39,832 nt of DNA. Origin: an uncultured Lachnospiraceae bacterium (GTDB lineage Bacteria > Bacillota > Clostridia > Lachnospirales > Lachnospiraceae). The translations under genes and the position numbers were made by a program. The stretch covers positions 1 to 39,832 of the forward strand of contig CANQRW010000026.1 in assembly GCA_947626365.1 (NCBI GenBank). The letters run 5' to 3'. Numbering within the stretch: the stretch's first letter is position 1; every line of letters begins with the position of its first letter. The notes under the pieces were generated by a model that did no database searches, was not told where the DNA came from, and saw only the letters and a program-made list of their open reading frames with translations. Of the stretch, positions 25,417 to 34,447 are shown piece after piece.

Positions 25417-25911
25417 TTACATGCATTTACTTAGTATGCTTCGGAAAATCAGCAGATTCAGCCCGTAGACCGCCATCACCGCCAGAAGAATCTTCACCAG
25501 CGAAACGCTGATAAATCCTCCCGCCAGAATCCCCAGATACAGAAGAAGGAACATACTGTATCCGCTGTATGCCCAGGCCCGAAGCCCCAGAAGACGGTTT
25601 CTCTCATCAGTCTCCTCCAAGGCCCTCTGTTTTTTCAGGCCGTCATTTTTCAGGCAGCGAAAATTCTTCACCACAGTAACCGCTCCTGATGCCGCCATGG
25701 CAAAGCCCAGACTCACATAAAATTGAGGCAAAAAATCGCCGCTGTCATTTTCCGCATACATAACCGGTACTTGTCCGTGGTTTAAAACCACCACAAGCAC
25801 TGCGGCGGCCCCCAGGATCATGAACCGGACGCCCCAATGGATCCTCATCCGGCACCGCTTTTCAAAATCAACAGGACTATCCGCAAACAACTGTTTCAGC
25901 CATTGAAACAT
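25417..25911 (-). CDS. Predicted membrane protein paired with an XRE regulator
   Basis: I do not recognise a named family with certainty; size and layout recall DUF2178-like proteins found beside small XRE regulators. The 164 residues have a basic N-terminus (FEKRCRMRIHWGVRF) and four hydrophobic segments: about 30-48, 65-85, 115-135 and 138-158. A charged cytoplasmic loop, KNFRCLKNDGLKKQRALEETDERNR, sits in the middle. The ATG at 25911 has GGAGG 7 nt upstream; the ATG two codons earlier is too close. It lies 39 bp after the XRE gene and is surely co-transcribed. Confidence 0.75.
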   Translation of the reverse strand: MFQWLKQLFADSPVDFEKRCRMRIHWGVRFMILGAAAVLVVVLNHGQVPVMYAENDSGDFLPQFYVSLGFAMAASGAVTVVKNFRCLKNDGLKKQRALEETDERNRLLGLRAWAYSGYSMFLLLYLGILAGGFISVSLVKILLAVMAVYGLNLLIFRSILSKCM

Positions 25912-25950
25912 AACCATTCCTCCTTCTTTTTTATCACACCGCGCATCCGG

Positions 25951-26151
25951 TCACTCTTCCTCATCAAACAGGAAAATGTCCTCGATTGCGCTGTCAAAAT
26001 ACCGGGCAATCCGATGGGCCAGCTGCAGGGACGCGTTGTACCGCCCGTTCTCCAGGGAGATAATCGTCTGCCGGGTCACTCCCACCGCCTCCGCCAAATC
26101 CTCCTGCCGGATTCTGCCGGCCTTGCGCAGCTCCTGAATCCGATTCTTCAT
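25951..26151 (-). CDS. Small XRE-family HTH regulator
   Basis: This is a 66-residue stand-alone HTH protein of the YgzD/Xre-like type: [52 protein letters not shown]. It ends in an acidic tail, [11 protein letters not shown]. The ATG at 26151 has GAGGTG 5 nt upstream. Two 23-bp direct repeats directly upstream are likely its own operators, implying autoregulation of the regulator/membrane-protein pair. Confidence 0.88.
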   Translation of the reverse strand: MKNRIQELRKAGRIRQEDLAEAVGVTRQTIISLENGRYNASLQLAHRIARYFDSAIEDIFLFDEEE

Positions 26152-26170
26152 GTTACACCTCACTTCTCTT

Positions 26171-26217
26171 GAAGTAAAACTTGCTTTACATTTTGAAGTA
26201 TAGCACGCTTTACATTT
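26171..26217. promoter_or_regulatory. Tandem operator-like repeats before the XRE gene
   Basis: Two 23-bp direct repeats at 26171-26193 and 26195-26217, 24 bp apart, share GAAGTA, GC and CTTTACATTT. Each is itself partly palindromic (GTA-n-TAC). The period of about two helical turns places both on one DNA face. Confidence 0.65.
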
Positions 26218-26305
26218 AATGTCAAGCGCATTTTACTTTTTGACCGCATTATTTCAATCCGCACTATTTTCAAAAATCATCATATCAGTCACTTCCCCTT
26301 TTTCC

Positions 26306-26396
26306 TGCATACTGACGACAAAAACGCGTCACTGGCGCATTTTTTGCATACTGACGACAAAACGCGTCACTGGCGCTCTTTTTGCATACTGGCGTA
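26306..26396. repeat. Dispersed hairpin repeat, 2.3 tandem copies
   Basis: TGCATACTGACGAC starts at 26306 and 26345 and a partial copy at 26383 (periods 39 and 38 bp). Each full unit carries ACGCGTCACTGGCGC between an A-run and a T-run, making a terminator-like hairpin. Related copies are at 15894-15932 and about 37491. Confidence 0.75.
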
Positions 26397-26402
26397 ATAA
26401 AA

Positions 26403-26436
26403 ACGCCGTGCAGTCGGACAACCCATTGCACAGCGT
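26403..26436 (-). terminator. Rho-independent terminator of the second LysR gene
   Basis: A 10-bp stem with one G-U pair (ACGCCGTGCA at 26403-26412 with 26427-26436) and a minus-strand tail TTTTTATTA. It lies 15 bp after the LysR stop. Confidence 0.75.
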
Positions 26437-26451
26437 CGCTATTCTCTATTC

Positions 26452-27408
26452 TTATGTCTGACCGATCACGTCTGGCTGATCTCCGGGGGTATTGCTGAAC
26501 ACAGCGCTGCGGACAATCTCCACAAACTCCCTGGTGTAATGAGATACATAACTGCCCTTGCGGAAGGCGGCCACAAAATCCGACGTGACCCTGGGATTGC
26601 CAAAACTGTAGCAGTCCATAGGCAGGTTCTTCACCTTATAGCGCAGGTGCGTCTCAAAGATAAAGGCGATTCCATAGCCGACGGATACCAGCTCCATGAT
26701 GGCGGGAAGGCTTCCGGTATAAAGCACGTTCTCCAGCTGGATTCCATGGTCCCGAAGATAATCGTCCATGATCTGGCGGGTCCTGTGCTCCGGCTTCATC
26801 ATCAGAACCTTCTCCTTTTTCAGAAGGTTGACATCCAGTTTGGGAAACCGGCTGGCCGGGTTGGGAACGGCATAGCGGCCAATGGGATGATTTCTGCAGG
26901 TGCAGATCAGAAGCTCCTCTTCCATCAGCGTTTCATACTCGATCTGAGGATTCAGCACGCCGGATCTGCTGTAGAACGCCACCTCCACCTGTCCGTCCAG
27001 AAGGCGGCGGTCATTCTCATCAGAGGAACCCTCAAAGATATTGACCTTCACGTTGGGATACCGGTCCTGGAAGGCCGGCAGAGTCCGCGGAAGCATGTAG
27101 ATACCCCGCATGTTGGCGAATGCCACGTTCAGCACGCCCACATCCATCTTGATAATATCAGCCAGTTCCGCGTCCAGATCGCTTTTGATCTGGAGAATCT
27201 GGTTTGCCCGCTCTACATACCGCTCTCCGGCGTAAGTAAGCATGTATTTGTGCCCCACCTTGCGAAAAAGCTTCAGCCCCAGTTCATCTTCCAGCGTAAT
27301 AAGAAATTTGCTGAGAGTAGGCTGCCCCACATAGAGAGATTCAGCCGCCTTTGTAATATTCTGATGCTTCGCAATGGCTAAAATGTAACTCAGCTCCCGG
27401 AAATCCAT
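26452..27408 (-). CDS. LysR-family transcriptional regulator
   Basis: This is a 318-residue LysR regulator. The HTH reads ELSYILAIAKHQNITKAAESLYVGQPTLSKFLITLEDELGLKLFR, and the effector domain begins near residue 90 (GVLNVAFANMRGIYMLPRTLPAFQDRYPNVKVNIFEG). AAGGAG lies 7 nt before the ATG. It forms its own unit, with a TATAAT -10 at 27481-27486 and the terminator at 26403. It is tandem with, not divergent from, its neighbours, so no target is suggested. Confidence 0.9.
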   Translation of the reverse strand: MDFRELSYILAIAKHQNITKAAESLYVGQPTLSKFLITLEDELGLKLFRKVGHKYMLTYAGERYVERANQILQIKSDLDAELADIIKMDVGVLNVAFANMRGIYMLPRTLPAFQDRYPNVKVNIFEGSSDENDRRLLDGQVEVAFYSRSGVLNPQIEYETLMEEELLICTCRNHPIGRYAVPNPASRFPKLDVNLLKKEKVLMMKPEHRTRQIMDDYLRDHGIQLENVLYTGSLPAIMELVSVGYGIAFIFETHLRYKVKNLPMDCYSFGNPRVTSDFVAAFRKGSYVSHYTREFVEIVRSAVFSNTPGDQPDVIGQT

Positions 27409-27480
27409 AGCCTTCTCCTTACTAAGGATTCTCTCATCCTCTCTTGTACAAGCCGAACATCTTGGTTTCTCCCTATGTTC

Positions 27481-27509
27481 ATTATATCACAAGTTCTCTC
27501 TCAGTAAAA
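27481..27509 (-). promoter_or_regulatory. Promoter of the second LysR gene
   Basis: Minus-strand TTTTAC (27504-27509), 17 nt, TATAAT (27481-27486). The -10 box is strong, the -35 box weak. Confidence 0.45.
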
Positions 27510-27568
27510 ATTCAAAAAAGCCATGTATTCCATTCTTGCTATGAATAATGCAAGAAAATGTTCCGCCG

Positions 27569-27591
27569 GCGCCGTTTCTCTATACCGGCGC
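27569..27591 (-). terminator. Hairpin after the MBOAT gene
   Basis: GCGCCG (27569-27574) and CGGCGC (27586-27591), 11-nt loop, 2 nt past the MBOAT stop on the minus strand. The T-rich tail (ACATTTTC) is some bases away, so termination strength is doubtful. Confidence 0.4.
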
Positions 27592-27593
27592 AA

Positions 27594-29024
27594 TCAGAAC
27601 CGAAAATAGATAAATGGATTATAACCGCCTGCCATCATCTCGCAGACCGACAAGAAAAATACGGTCAGCACAGCGCCATCTGCCGCCCAGCCGAGATTCT
27701 TCTCTTCCATCTTGTGACGGAGCATGGCAAAAAACGGCGTGCAGTACAGGACGGCCGCCAGGAAAAGGACAATGAATTTCCTCCCAAGGACGAATTCTGC
27801 CAGATCCCTGCTGTGAATCGTTCCGAAAAGAGTGAAGGAAAACAAATCTTTTATGTAGGCGGCGGCAGCAGCCATACTGTCTGACCGGAACAGGACCCAG
27901 CCAAAGGCCACCACTACAAGAACATACAGATGTCCGAAAAATGACGGAATCTTTTTCAGGACATCTCCCAGCCACAGCCGTTCCGCAATCAAAAACACTC
28001 CGAAATAGCAGCCCCACAAAAGATAAGTCCAGCTGGCTCCGTGCCAGATGCCCGTAAGAGCAAATATGAAGAAAAGGTTCCGGCAGGTACGGACCCGCCC
28101 CTTTCTGCTGCCGCCCAGCGGAATATACACATAATCCCGAAACCAGGTGGACAATGTAATATGCCATCTGCGCCAGAATTCCCGTATGCTTTTGGAGATG
28201 TAGGGATGATTAAAATTCTCCGGAAAACGGAATCCGAAAATACGGCCCAGTCCGATCGCCATGTCCGAATAAGCCCAGAAATCCATATAAATCTGGAGGC
28301 TGTAGAAAAACAGTCCGCCCCATGCGTAGACCATTCCTCTCCCGCCCTCAAGGCCAAAGGCCATATCCGCCGCCTGGCCGATATAGTTGGCCAGCAGGAT
28401 TTTCTTTGAAAATCCCACCATGAAACGGAACAGGCCCTCGTAGATATCTTTCAGATCCGTTCGGCGGACCGAAATCTCCTTCTGAACATCGCTGTATCTG
28501 ACAATGGGGCCTGCGATCAGCTGGGGAAACAGCATGATGTAGAGGGCCAGATTCCAGAGATTCTTCTGACAGGGCACCTGCCTGCGGTACAGATCGATCT
28601 GGTAGGACAGAATCTGAAAGGTAAAAAAGGAGATTCCGATAGGCAGTACGATATGCGGAATCGGCGATGAAACCGGCCTTCTTGTCAGAACTCCCACCAG
28701 ACCGGCCGCCGTATCTCCAATCAGATTCAGATACTTAAAGACAAAAAGGATGCCCAGATTGAACACCACTCCCGCAATAAATATCCGGGTACGCTTTCTG
28801 TCCTCGCCGGTCCTGTCAACCTGTAAGCCTACCGCCCAGTTCACGACCACGGAAAACATGAGAAGCAGAAGGCAGGCGGCTCCGCCGCAGGCGTAAAACA
28901 GTACCGAACACAGCAGGAGCACCGTATTCTTAATACGCATCCTGCCTGTCAGGGCTGCCGCCCCGTAGCATATAAGCGTAATGGGAAGAAACACAAAAAG
29001 AAAAACAGGGGATGAAAATACCAT
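27594..29024 (-). CDS. MBOAT-family O-acyltransferase, AlgI/PatA-like
   Basis: This is a polytopic membrane protein of 476 residues with about 10-11 hydrophobic segments. The MBOAT signature is clear: SIREFWRRWHITLSTWFRDYVYIPLGGSRKG, with the invariant catalytic His further on in LTGIWHGASWTYLLWG. AlgI-type proteins carry acetyl groups across the membrane for exopolysaccharide or peptidoglycan acetylation. AAGGAGG is 5 nt before the ATG. The DHHW-type gene ends 10 bp upstream, making the classic transporter/transferase pair. No glycan synthesis genes are adjacent. Confidence 0.93.
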   Translation of the reverse strand: MVFSSPVFLFVFLPITLICYGAAALTGRMRIKNTVLLLCSVLFYACGGAACLLLLMFSVVVNWAVGLQVDRTGEDRKRTRIFIAGVVFNLGILFVFKYLNLIGDTAAGLVGVLTRRPVSSPIPHIVLPIGISFFTFQILSYQIDLYRRQVPCQKNLWNLALYIMLFPQLIAGPIVRYSDVQKEISVRRTDLKDIYEGLFRFMVGFSKKILLANYIGQAADMAFGLEGGRGMVYAWGGLFFYSLQIYMDFWAYSDMAIGLGRIFGFRFPENFNHPYISKSIREFWRRWHITLSTWFRDYVYIPLGGSRKGRVRTCRNLFFIFALTGIWHGASWTYLLWGCYFGVFLIAERLWLGDVLKKIPSFFGHLYVLVVVAFGWVLFRSDSMAAAAAYIKDLFSFTLFGTIHSRDLAEFVLGRKFIVLFLAAVLYCTPFFAMLRHKMEEKNLGWAADGAVLTVFFLSVCEMMAGGYNPFIYFRF

Positions 29025-29034
29025 AGCAGCCTCC

Positions 29035-30186
29035 TTACGGTTCTGTCCCGAGAACCTGGGGATTCTCCAGAAGATAGTCGATAAATCCGAAGCTCATGCT
29101 CGGAATTGACGGCTCATTTACTTCCAGGACAACAATATCAATATCCTTCATAAGCTCTCCCAGCCCCAATTCCTCATACTCGGAAAACTGCTGCACCTGG
29201 CTGAACTGCCCGGCAAACATCTGAGTATTCTCTATATATACATCTTTGCCAAAATACTGGTTCTGAAGAAGCATGGACAGGGACTGCCCCATGAAACTGC
29301 CTCCCTGGAAAAGAACGCCGGGGGCATCTGTCTCCGGATCCGTCACCGTGACCACAGGCCTGAAATACTCTCCGTAAGGCTTTTCCAGAAGATTGAACAC
29401 CGTCACCGCGTCTGCATCCGGACTGACCGGTTCCTCGCAGGGTTCCGCATCCACCGTAATCTCCGGCAGATTAAAGCCGCTCTTCTCCTCCAGGTAATCA
29501 CCGAACACCGCCCCCACGCAGTTGCCCACATAGACGCTCCAATGGTAGTTGGTGTCGTAAAACAGCGGCACGCGGGAATCGAATTTATGATCTTCCAGAT
29601 ATTCCACGCTGTCAAAATATTCCAGACCGCTTCCCGCAAGCTGCTTCATCAGCTGCTCATAATTATTCTCTTTCTGCTCCGGCGCCATCGCGCGGGCCAC
29701 CCAGGGAAGGTCGTCCGCATAGTAACGTGATTTATAGGGAGTGATATAAATGTACATCTGCCTTCCGGTATCAGACAGGAGCTTTTCAAGACGCTTCAGC
29801 TTTCCCACCAGTTCCACCGCGTACTCTTCCGTTACCGGCTCCCGATACTGCAGATAGGCGCTGACATTGCCTACCGAGAACAGGTTCTTTCCCCGTCCTA
29901 TAGAATAATTATTGTTCGCAGGCGTGCGGAATACAGAAAAGGTAATCTGATTGCGCAGTCTTACCAGAAAGGGCCTTCCCGGCAGATTCTGTTCCACATA
30001 TTCGCTGAGTGCCGACTGATATTCGCCGCTCAACAGGGATTTCACCGTCATTTGGGGCAGCTCCGCCATGACGGATACGCCGGACAGCGCCAGAGCGGAA
30101 TCCGTCTTCCAAAGGCACAGGGGAGAGCTCAAAAGAACGGCTGCAATGATAATAAATAAAAGATATCGGGTTCTGCTTTTCATCAT
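29035..30186 (-). CDS. DHHW-family (AlgJ/AlgX-like) SGNH acyltransferase partner
   Basis: The 383-residue protein has one N-terminal membrane segment (YLLFIIIAAVLLSSPLCLW) and an extracellular SGNH-like domain. Motifs fit the DHHW/AlgX family: YITPYKSRYYADDLP and FYDTNYHWSVYVGN, where the D-x-x-x-H pair supplies catalytic residues; FQGGSFMGQSL probably holds the nucleophile Ser. It likely transfers the acyl group, delivered by the MBOAT protein, to a cell-surface polymer. The ATG has AAAGGGAG upstream. Confidence 0.85.
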   Translation of the reverse strand: MMKSRTRYLLFIIIAAVLLSSPLCLWKTDSALALSGVSVMAELPQMTVKSLLSGEYQSALSEYVEQNLPGRPFLVRLRNQITFSVFRTPANNNYSIGRGKNLFSVGNVSAYLQYREPVTEEYAVELVGKLKRLEKLLSDTGRQMYIYITPYKSRYYADDLPWVARAMAPEQKENNYEQLMKQLAGSGLEYFDSVEYLEDHKFDSRVPLFYDTNYHWSVYVGNCVGAVFGDYLEEKSGFNLPEITVDAEPCEEPVSPDADAVTVFNLLEKPYGEYFRPVVTVTDPETDAPGVLFQGGSFMGQSLSMLLQNQYFGKDVYIENTQMFAGQFSQVQQFSEYEELGLGELMKDIDIVVLEVNEPSIPSMSFGFIDYLLENPQVLGTEP

Positions 30187-30308
30187 CCGAAACTCCCTTT
30201 TCTTCCTTACGCTCCGAAAATCAAAGATGTCATACAGTTACCTATCATATCAGACAAACCGGGAAATGTAAATAAAAGGCGGCCCAAAAAGGCCGAAAAA
30301 GCACTGAA

Positions 30309-30351
30309 AAAGCACAATACAGCTGCCGGAATAGCAATTGTATTGTGCTTT
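30309..30351 (-). terminator. Strong terminator between ilvC and the DHHW gene
   Basis: A perfect 13-bp stem (AAAGCACAATACA with 30339-30351) and a minus-strand TTTTT tail. A second, shorter GGCC/GGCC hairpin follows at about 30280-30297 with a TTTTATTT tail. Confidence 0.8.
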
Positions 30352-30360
30352 ATAAGTTTT

Positions 30361-30502
30361 CGTTTGGGTAGCGGGAATAACGGGAAACTCAAAGGGCCTG
30401 CCCCGCTTTATCGGGCACTCCGCTGCGCTACGTTTGGGTAGCGGCGAGGTAACGGGAAACCCGAACTCCGCAGTGCAAAGCACTGCTACGTTTGGGTAGC
30501 GG
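30361..30502. repeat. Three-copy hairpin repeat array downstream of ilvC
   Basis: CGTTTGGGTAGCGG occurs at 30361-30374, 30431-30444 and 30489-30502. The last two extend to GCTACGTTTGGGTAGC, a small stem-loop. Between copies lie shared TAACGGGAAAC text and unit-specific palindromes (TGCCC/GGGCA and GCAGTGC/GCACTGC). The array fills most of the 341-bp gap. Confidence 0.85.
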
Positions 30503-30527
30503 AAGTTTTGCCGCAGGCAAAACTTCC
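30501..30527 (-). terminator. Hairpin directly after the ilvC stop codon
   Basis: Perfect 12-bp arms (30501-30512 and 30516-30527) with a 3-nt loop touching the stop codon. There is no T-run on the minus strand, so it may protect the message end or pause polymerase more than terminate. Confidence 0.6.
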
Positions 30528-31628
<1,101 letters not shown>

Positions 31629-31688
31629 CTAGCGTACCAAATATCCCCGATGAACACCAAAACCGCGTCATCCCCGCAGCTTTTACGC

Positions 31689-31772
31689 CATCCTCACGCG
31701 CCGTTCTCAGTTACGGCAGATATCTCACGTCATCCTCACGCACCGTTCTCAATTACGGCAGATATCTCACAT
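31689..31772. repeat. 42-bp tandem duplication of the ilvN 3' end
   Basis: Two 42-bp units (31689-31730 and 31731-31772) differ at 3 positions. The right unit holds the last codons and stop of ilvN; the left is a non-coding copy. Each contains CCGT/ACGG arms. Confidence 0.9.
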
Positions 31773-32253
31773 CATCCGCGCCTCTGGAAAGGCCTGTCAG
31801 GCCTGTCCTTGCCAGCTCCAGAATCTCATAATCTCCCAGAAGATTAATAAGGGCATCCAGTTTGGACTGATCGCCGGTCAGCATTACTGTCAGAGACTGC
31901 TTTCCTACATCCACAATAGTAGCACGGAAAATATCGGATATGGCGCTGATGGCCTGACGCTCCATGGCATTGGCCCGCACCTTCACCATAATAAGCTCAC
32001 GGTACACGGAATGACCGGGCTTCAGCTCCTTAATATCCCGCACATCCTCCAACTTCCGAAGCTGCTTCTCAATCTGCTCCAGAATCTCCTGATCCCCTGT
32101 GGAAACCACCGTCATCCTGGAATATCTGGGATCGGCTGTCTCTCCCACCGTAAGACTCTCAATATTATATCCGCGGCGGCTGAACAGACCGGCCACCCGG
32201 CTCAGCACACCAGAGGTATTGTCCACCAGAAGCGATAAAACAATTCTGTCCAT
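31753..32253 (-). CDS. ilvN: Acetolactate synthase small (regulatory) subunit
   Basis: IlvN/IlvH binds the catalytic IlvB subunit and gives valine feedback inhibition. The ACT domain is plain: VLSLLVDNTSGVLSRVAGLFSRRGYNIESLTVGET, with the Asn/Gly valine-site region, followed by the C-terminal ALS_ss_C domain (ELIMVKVRA, IVDVGKQSLTVMLTGD). It has 166 residues. AGGAG is 5 nt before the ATG. No catalytic ilvB is in the window, so it must pair with a distant copy. Confidence 0.95.
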   Translation of the reverse strand: MDRIVLSLLVDNTSGVLSRVAGLFSRRGYNIESLTVGETADPRYSRMTVVSTGDQEILEQIEKQLRKLEDVRDIKELKPGHSVYRELIMVKVRANAMERQAISAISDIFRATIVDVGKQSLTVMLTGDQSKLDALINLLGDYEILELARTGLTGLSRGADDVRYLP

Positions 32254-32286
32254 AAATCTCCTGCTTTCTATGATTGATTACCCTTT

Positions 32287-32315
32287 ATCTTATCAATCCG
32301 CCTGCTGTTTGTCAA
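32287..32315 (-). promoter_or_regulatory. Sigma-A promoter of ilvN-ilvC
   Basis: Minus-strand TTGACA (32310-32315), 17 nt, TAAGAT (32287-32292). The leader of about 28 nt is too short for a T-box or attenuator, so regulation is probably at initiation. Confidence 0.65.
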
Positions 32316-32490
32316 CTGAATAAAAGGAATAAATACTATAACTGGAGGATATACCGTAATATAGAAAAAACTCTTGAACTGTATTCACAGATATGTTATA
32401 TTTGAATCACAGAGGGAAAGCCAGAGACACACGGCCTACCCCCAAATAATTGTTGCGTTAAGCCCTTGACGGGCCGCCGTCACTATTGCA
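32316..32490. other. Intergenic stretch between ilvN and the IS, unassigned
   Basis: No gene is evident. The part at about 32410-32490 is GC-richer than its surroundings and self-complementary (GACGG/CCGTC around 32468-32482). It could be a fragment of an older element or a structured RNA; I matched it to no known riboswitch consensus. Confidence 0.3.
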
Positions 32491-32537
32491 GGGGATCTTA
32501 CGCAAAGTAAGTGATTATGTGACGGCTAATAAAAAAG

Positions 32538-32567
32538 GAACATTCTTAAGTGATGTTCTTTTTTTAT
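32538..32567. terminator. Left-end terminator of the IS
   Basis: GAACAT (32538-32543) and ATGTTC (32553-32558), followed on the plus strand by seven further T residues and preceded by A6 (T-run on the minus strand). It can end the transposase message and also stop plus-strand read-in. Confidence 0.75.
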
Positions 32568-32581
32568 TTAACCCCTCCCCC

Positions 32582-34447
32582 CTACATGCTGATCCAGTCA
32601 CTGATTAAATCTCTTGCATTTTTCCCTGTCCGCATTATAATAGAAGTGGCGTAGGTTTTGTTAAACAGGTGGCTGATTCCGCTTCTTCCAAACATGAGGC
32701 GTTTGGTTGCTTTATAACGGCAGTTCCCGCCTTCTACAAAACCGGAGCTTATCGTTGTGGATATCGCGTTCTTGACCGGGGCGATATCCACTTTTATTCC
32801 ATTGATGAACGGCTGAATGACGGACCCCTCATATTTCTCAATGAATCCGTCTATTTTATCCGTTTCATGCCCCATAAGGATCGGGTAGAAGTCATTCCAG
32901 ATATCTGAGCAAAGCTTTACCACAGGATATTTTTCTTCGATGAGATTATAGTATTGTGCGGTATTTGTATCTTTCATTTTCGTCTTATCTTTCATGGTGA
33001 TATATTTCAGGATATCAGAGCGTTTTATTATGATAACCCCTTCCGGATAGCCGCGGCTATATTCAAATCCCATTTTAAGGTTCATACCAAAGTTATTCCG
33101 GGCAATACATTTTATGTGGTTGACAAGGGAGTGCGTGCTGCCATTATAGCCGAGGTGCAGGATGTAAGAGTATATGAACGCGGGCCTGTATCCATCTCTT
33201 AACATTTTGTACACGATATTCATGTAGCAGTCCATATCCGTCTTACGCTTACCGCGTTTTTTCAGGTCCTTTATCTTCTCGACTTCTTCCTGGGACATCT
33301 TCAGATATCGGTTGGCGTTCGCAGCCGACATGCCATAGGCATCGGCAAGTTCGCCTTTTGAACCATATTTTCCGGATTCCCATTCCTTCCTCAGCCGTAC
33401 GATACGCCCATATCTTTCCAGCCTCTTTTTTGCCCTTGCATGGTCGCGTACCGGGTGGTCGCCATTCTGTTTGTTGGAATAATCTATGATCCTCCCGTCT
33501 TCTCCGACCGGCGGGGAGTTCTCATAGCGGATCCCTTCAAATTCCGGGGAATCAATGGGGACGCAGAGGGCCTCCGTTTTGTCCGGCGGCTCATCCATCA
33601 CAGCCCCGTCCTGTATAAATATCTGGGGCGGCAGGTCTGCTTTGAAGATCCCGTTAAGATATCCAATAAGGTTTTGGAAAATATGGAAGCGGTCCGCAAC
33701 CTGGACTGCGTCCGGCAGGATCTCTGTGATCGCATGGGCATACGCGCCTGCCCTGTCCCTTGCGATCACGGATACTTTAGGATGCCCCTTCAGCCATTCC
33801 TTCAGGGCTTTGCCGTCCCTGCCGTCAAGCAGCGCCAATAGGTGGTGGTCATTCCCATCATAGATAACCGTATGGTAAGTCTGCCCTTTCCTAAGGCTGA
33901 CATCATCTACCCCGATGGTTCCGATCTCGGGATCATCCTCTATGGAGATCTTATCCAGCATCCGGTTTGCCGAATCATGGCTGATCCGGATGCCCATTTC
34001 CCTGCATATAAGGGCAGTTGCGATGTCACTGCAAAAGACAGATATGGCAAAGATCACGATGTTTACCAGATCGGAACGCTGCTGGCTGCTTCGTATTTGA
34101 TCCAGTTTCTCTACGAATGTCCGCTTTGGGCACTCCTCATTACGGCAGACATATCGTTTTAATTCAATATGCGCAAATGTAGTCATCCCATTGATCGGCA
34201 TCCATTGCGGATGCCTGAAGTTGGAGCAGTTTACTTCGTTCGAAATACTCCCGCAGCAGGGACATTTACCAGACACGGAGACGGATTTGAGATACACATG
34301 CAGTATGTTGTTATCCGTATCCAGGGACGGCTTGCGGTCACCATCTAATTCCAATGAGGTTCCAAACAGAAGCTCATGGATAGAACTGATATGGACACTC
34401 TGTTTTACTGACTGCCGGTCCCTGGCAGGCATGATCATTTTAGTCAT
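32582..34447 (-). CDS. ISL3-family transposase
   Basis: This is a 621-residue DDE transposase. The N-terminal zinc-binding segment has CPCCGS and CRNEECPKR. The DDE core begins IGVDDVSLRKGQTYHTVIYD, continues VIARDRAGAYAHAITEILPDAVQVADRFHIFQNL, and the terminal Glu lies in SGFVEGGNCRYKATKRLMFGRSG. All are ISL3 features. A long insertion (about residues 290-490) with an HTH-like segment separates D and E. The frame is intact. It overlaps the accessory ORF by 8 bp (ATGACTAA), a translational coupling. The last codons lie 12 bp from the left terminator. Confidence 0.93.
   Translation of the reverse strand: MTKMIMPARDRQSVKQSVHISSIHELLFGTSLELDGDRKPSLDTDNNILHVYLKSVSVSGKCPCCGSISNEVNCSNFRHPQWMPINGMTTFAHIELKRYVCRNEECPKRTFVEKLDQIRSSQQRSDLVNIVIFAISVFCSDIATALICREMGIRISHDSANRMLDKISIEDDPEIGTIGVDDVSLRKGQTYHTVIYDGNDHHLLALLDGRDGKALKEWLKGHPKVSVIARDRAGAYAHAITEILPDAVQVADRFHIFQNLIGYLNGIFKADLPPQIFIQDGAVMDEPPDKTEALCVPIDSPEFEGIRYENSPPVGEDGRIIDYSNKQNGDHPVRDHARAKKRLERYGRIVRLRKEWESGKYGSKGELADAYGMSAANANRYLKMSQEEVEKIKDLKKRGKRKTDMDCYMNIVYKMLRDGYRPAFIYSYILHLGYNGSTHSLVNHIKCIARNNFGMNLKMGFEYSRGYPEGVIIIKRSDILKYITMKDKTKMKDTNTAQYYNLIEEKYPVVKLCSDIWNDFYPILMGHETDKIDGFIEKYEGSVIQPFINGIKVDIAPVKNAISTTISSGFVEGGNCRYKATKRLMFGRSGISHLFNKTYATSIIMRTGKNARDLISDWISM

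Noticed and set aside
26219-26461. 80-codon plus-strand frame before the second LysR gene
   Set aside because: It is made of the intergenic hairpin repeats and a terminator; no ribosome binding site.
32254-32490. T-box or leader-peptide attenuator before ilvN
   Set aside because: The promoter leaves only about 28 nt of leader and no T-box AGGGTGGNACCGCG sequence is present.
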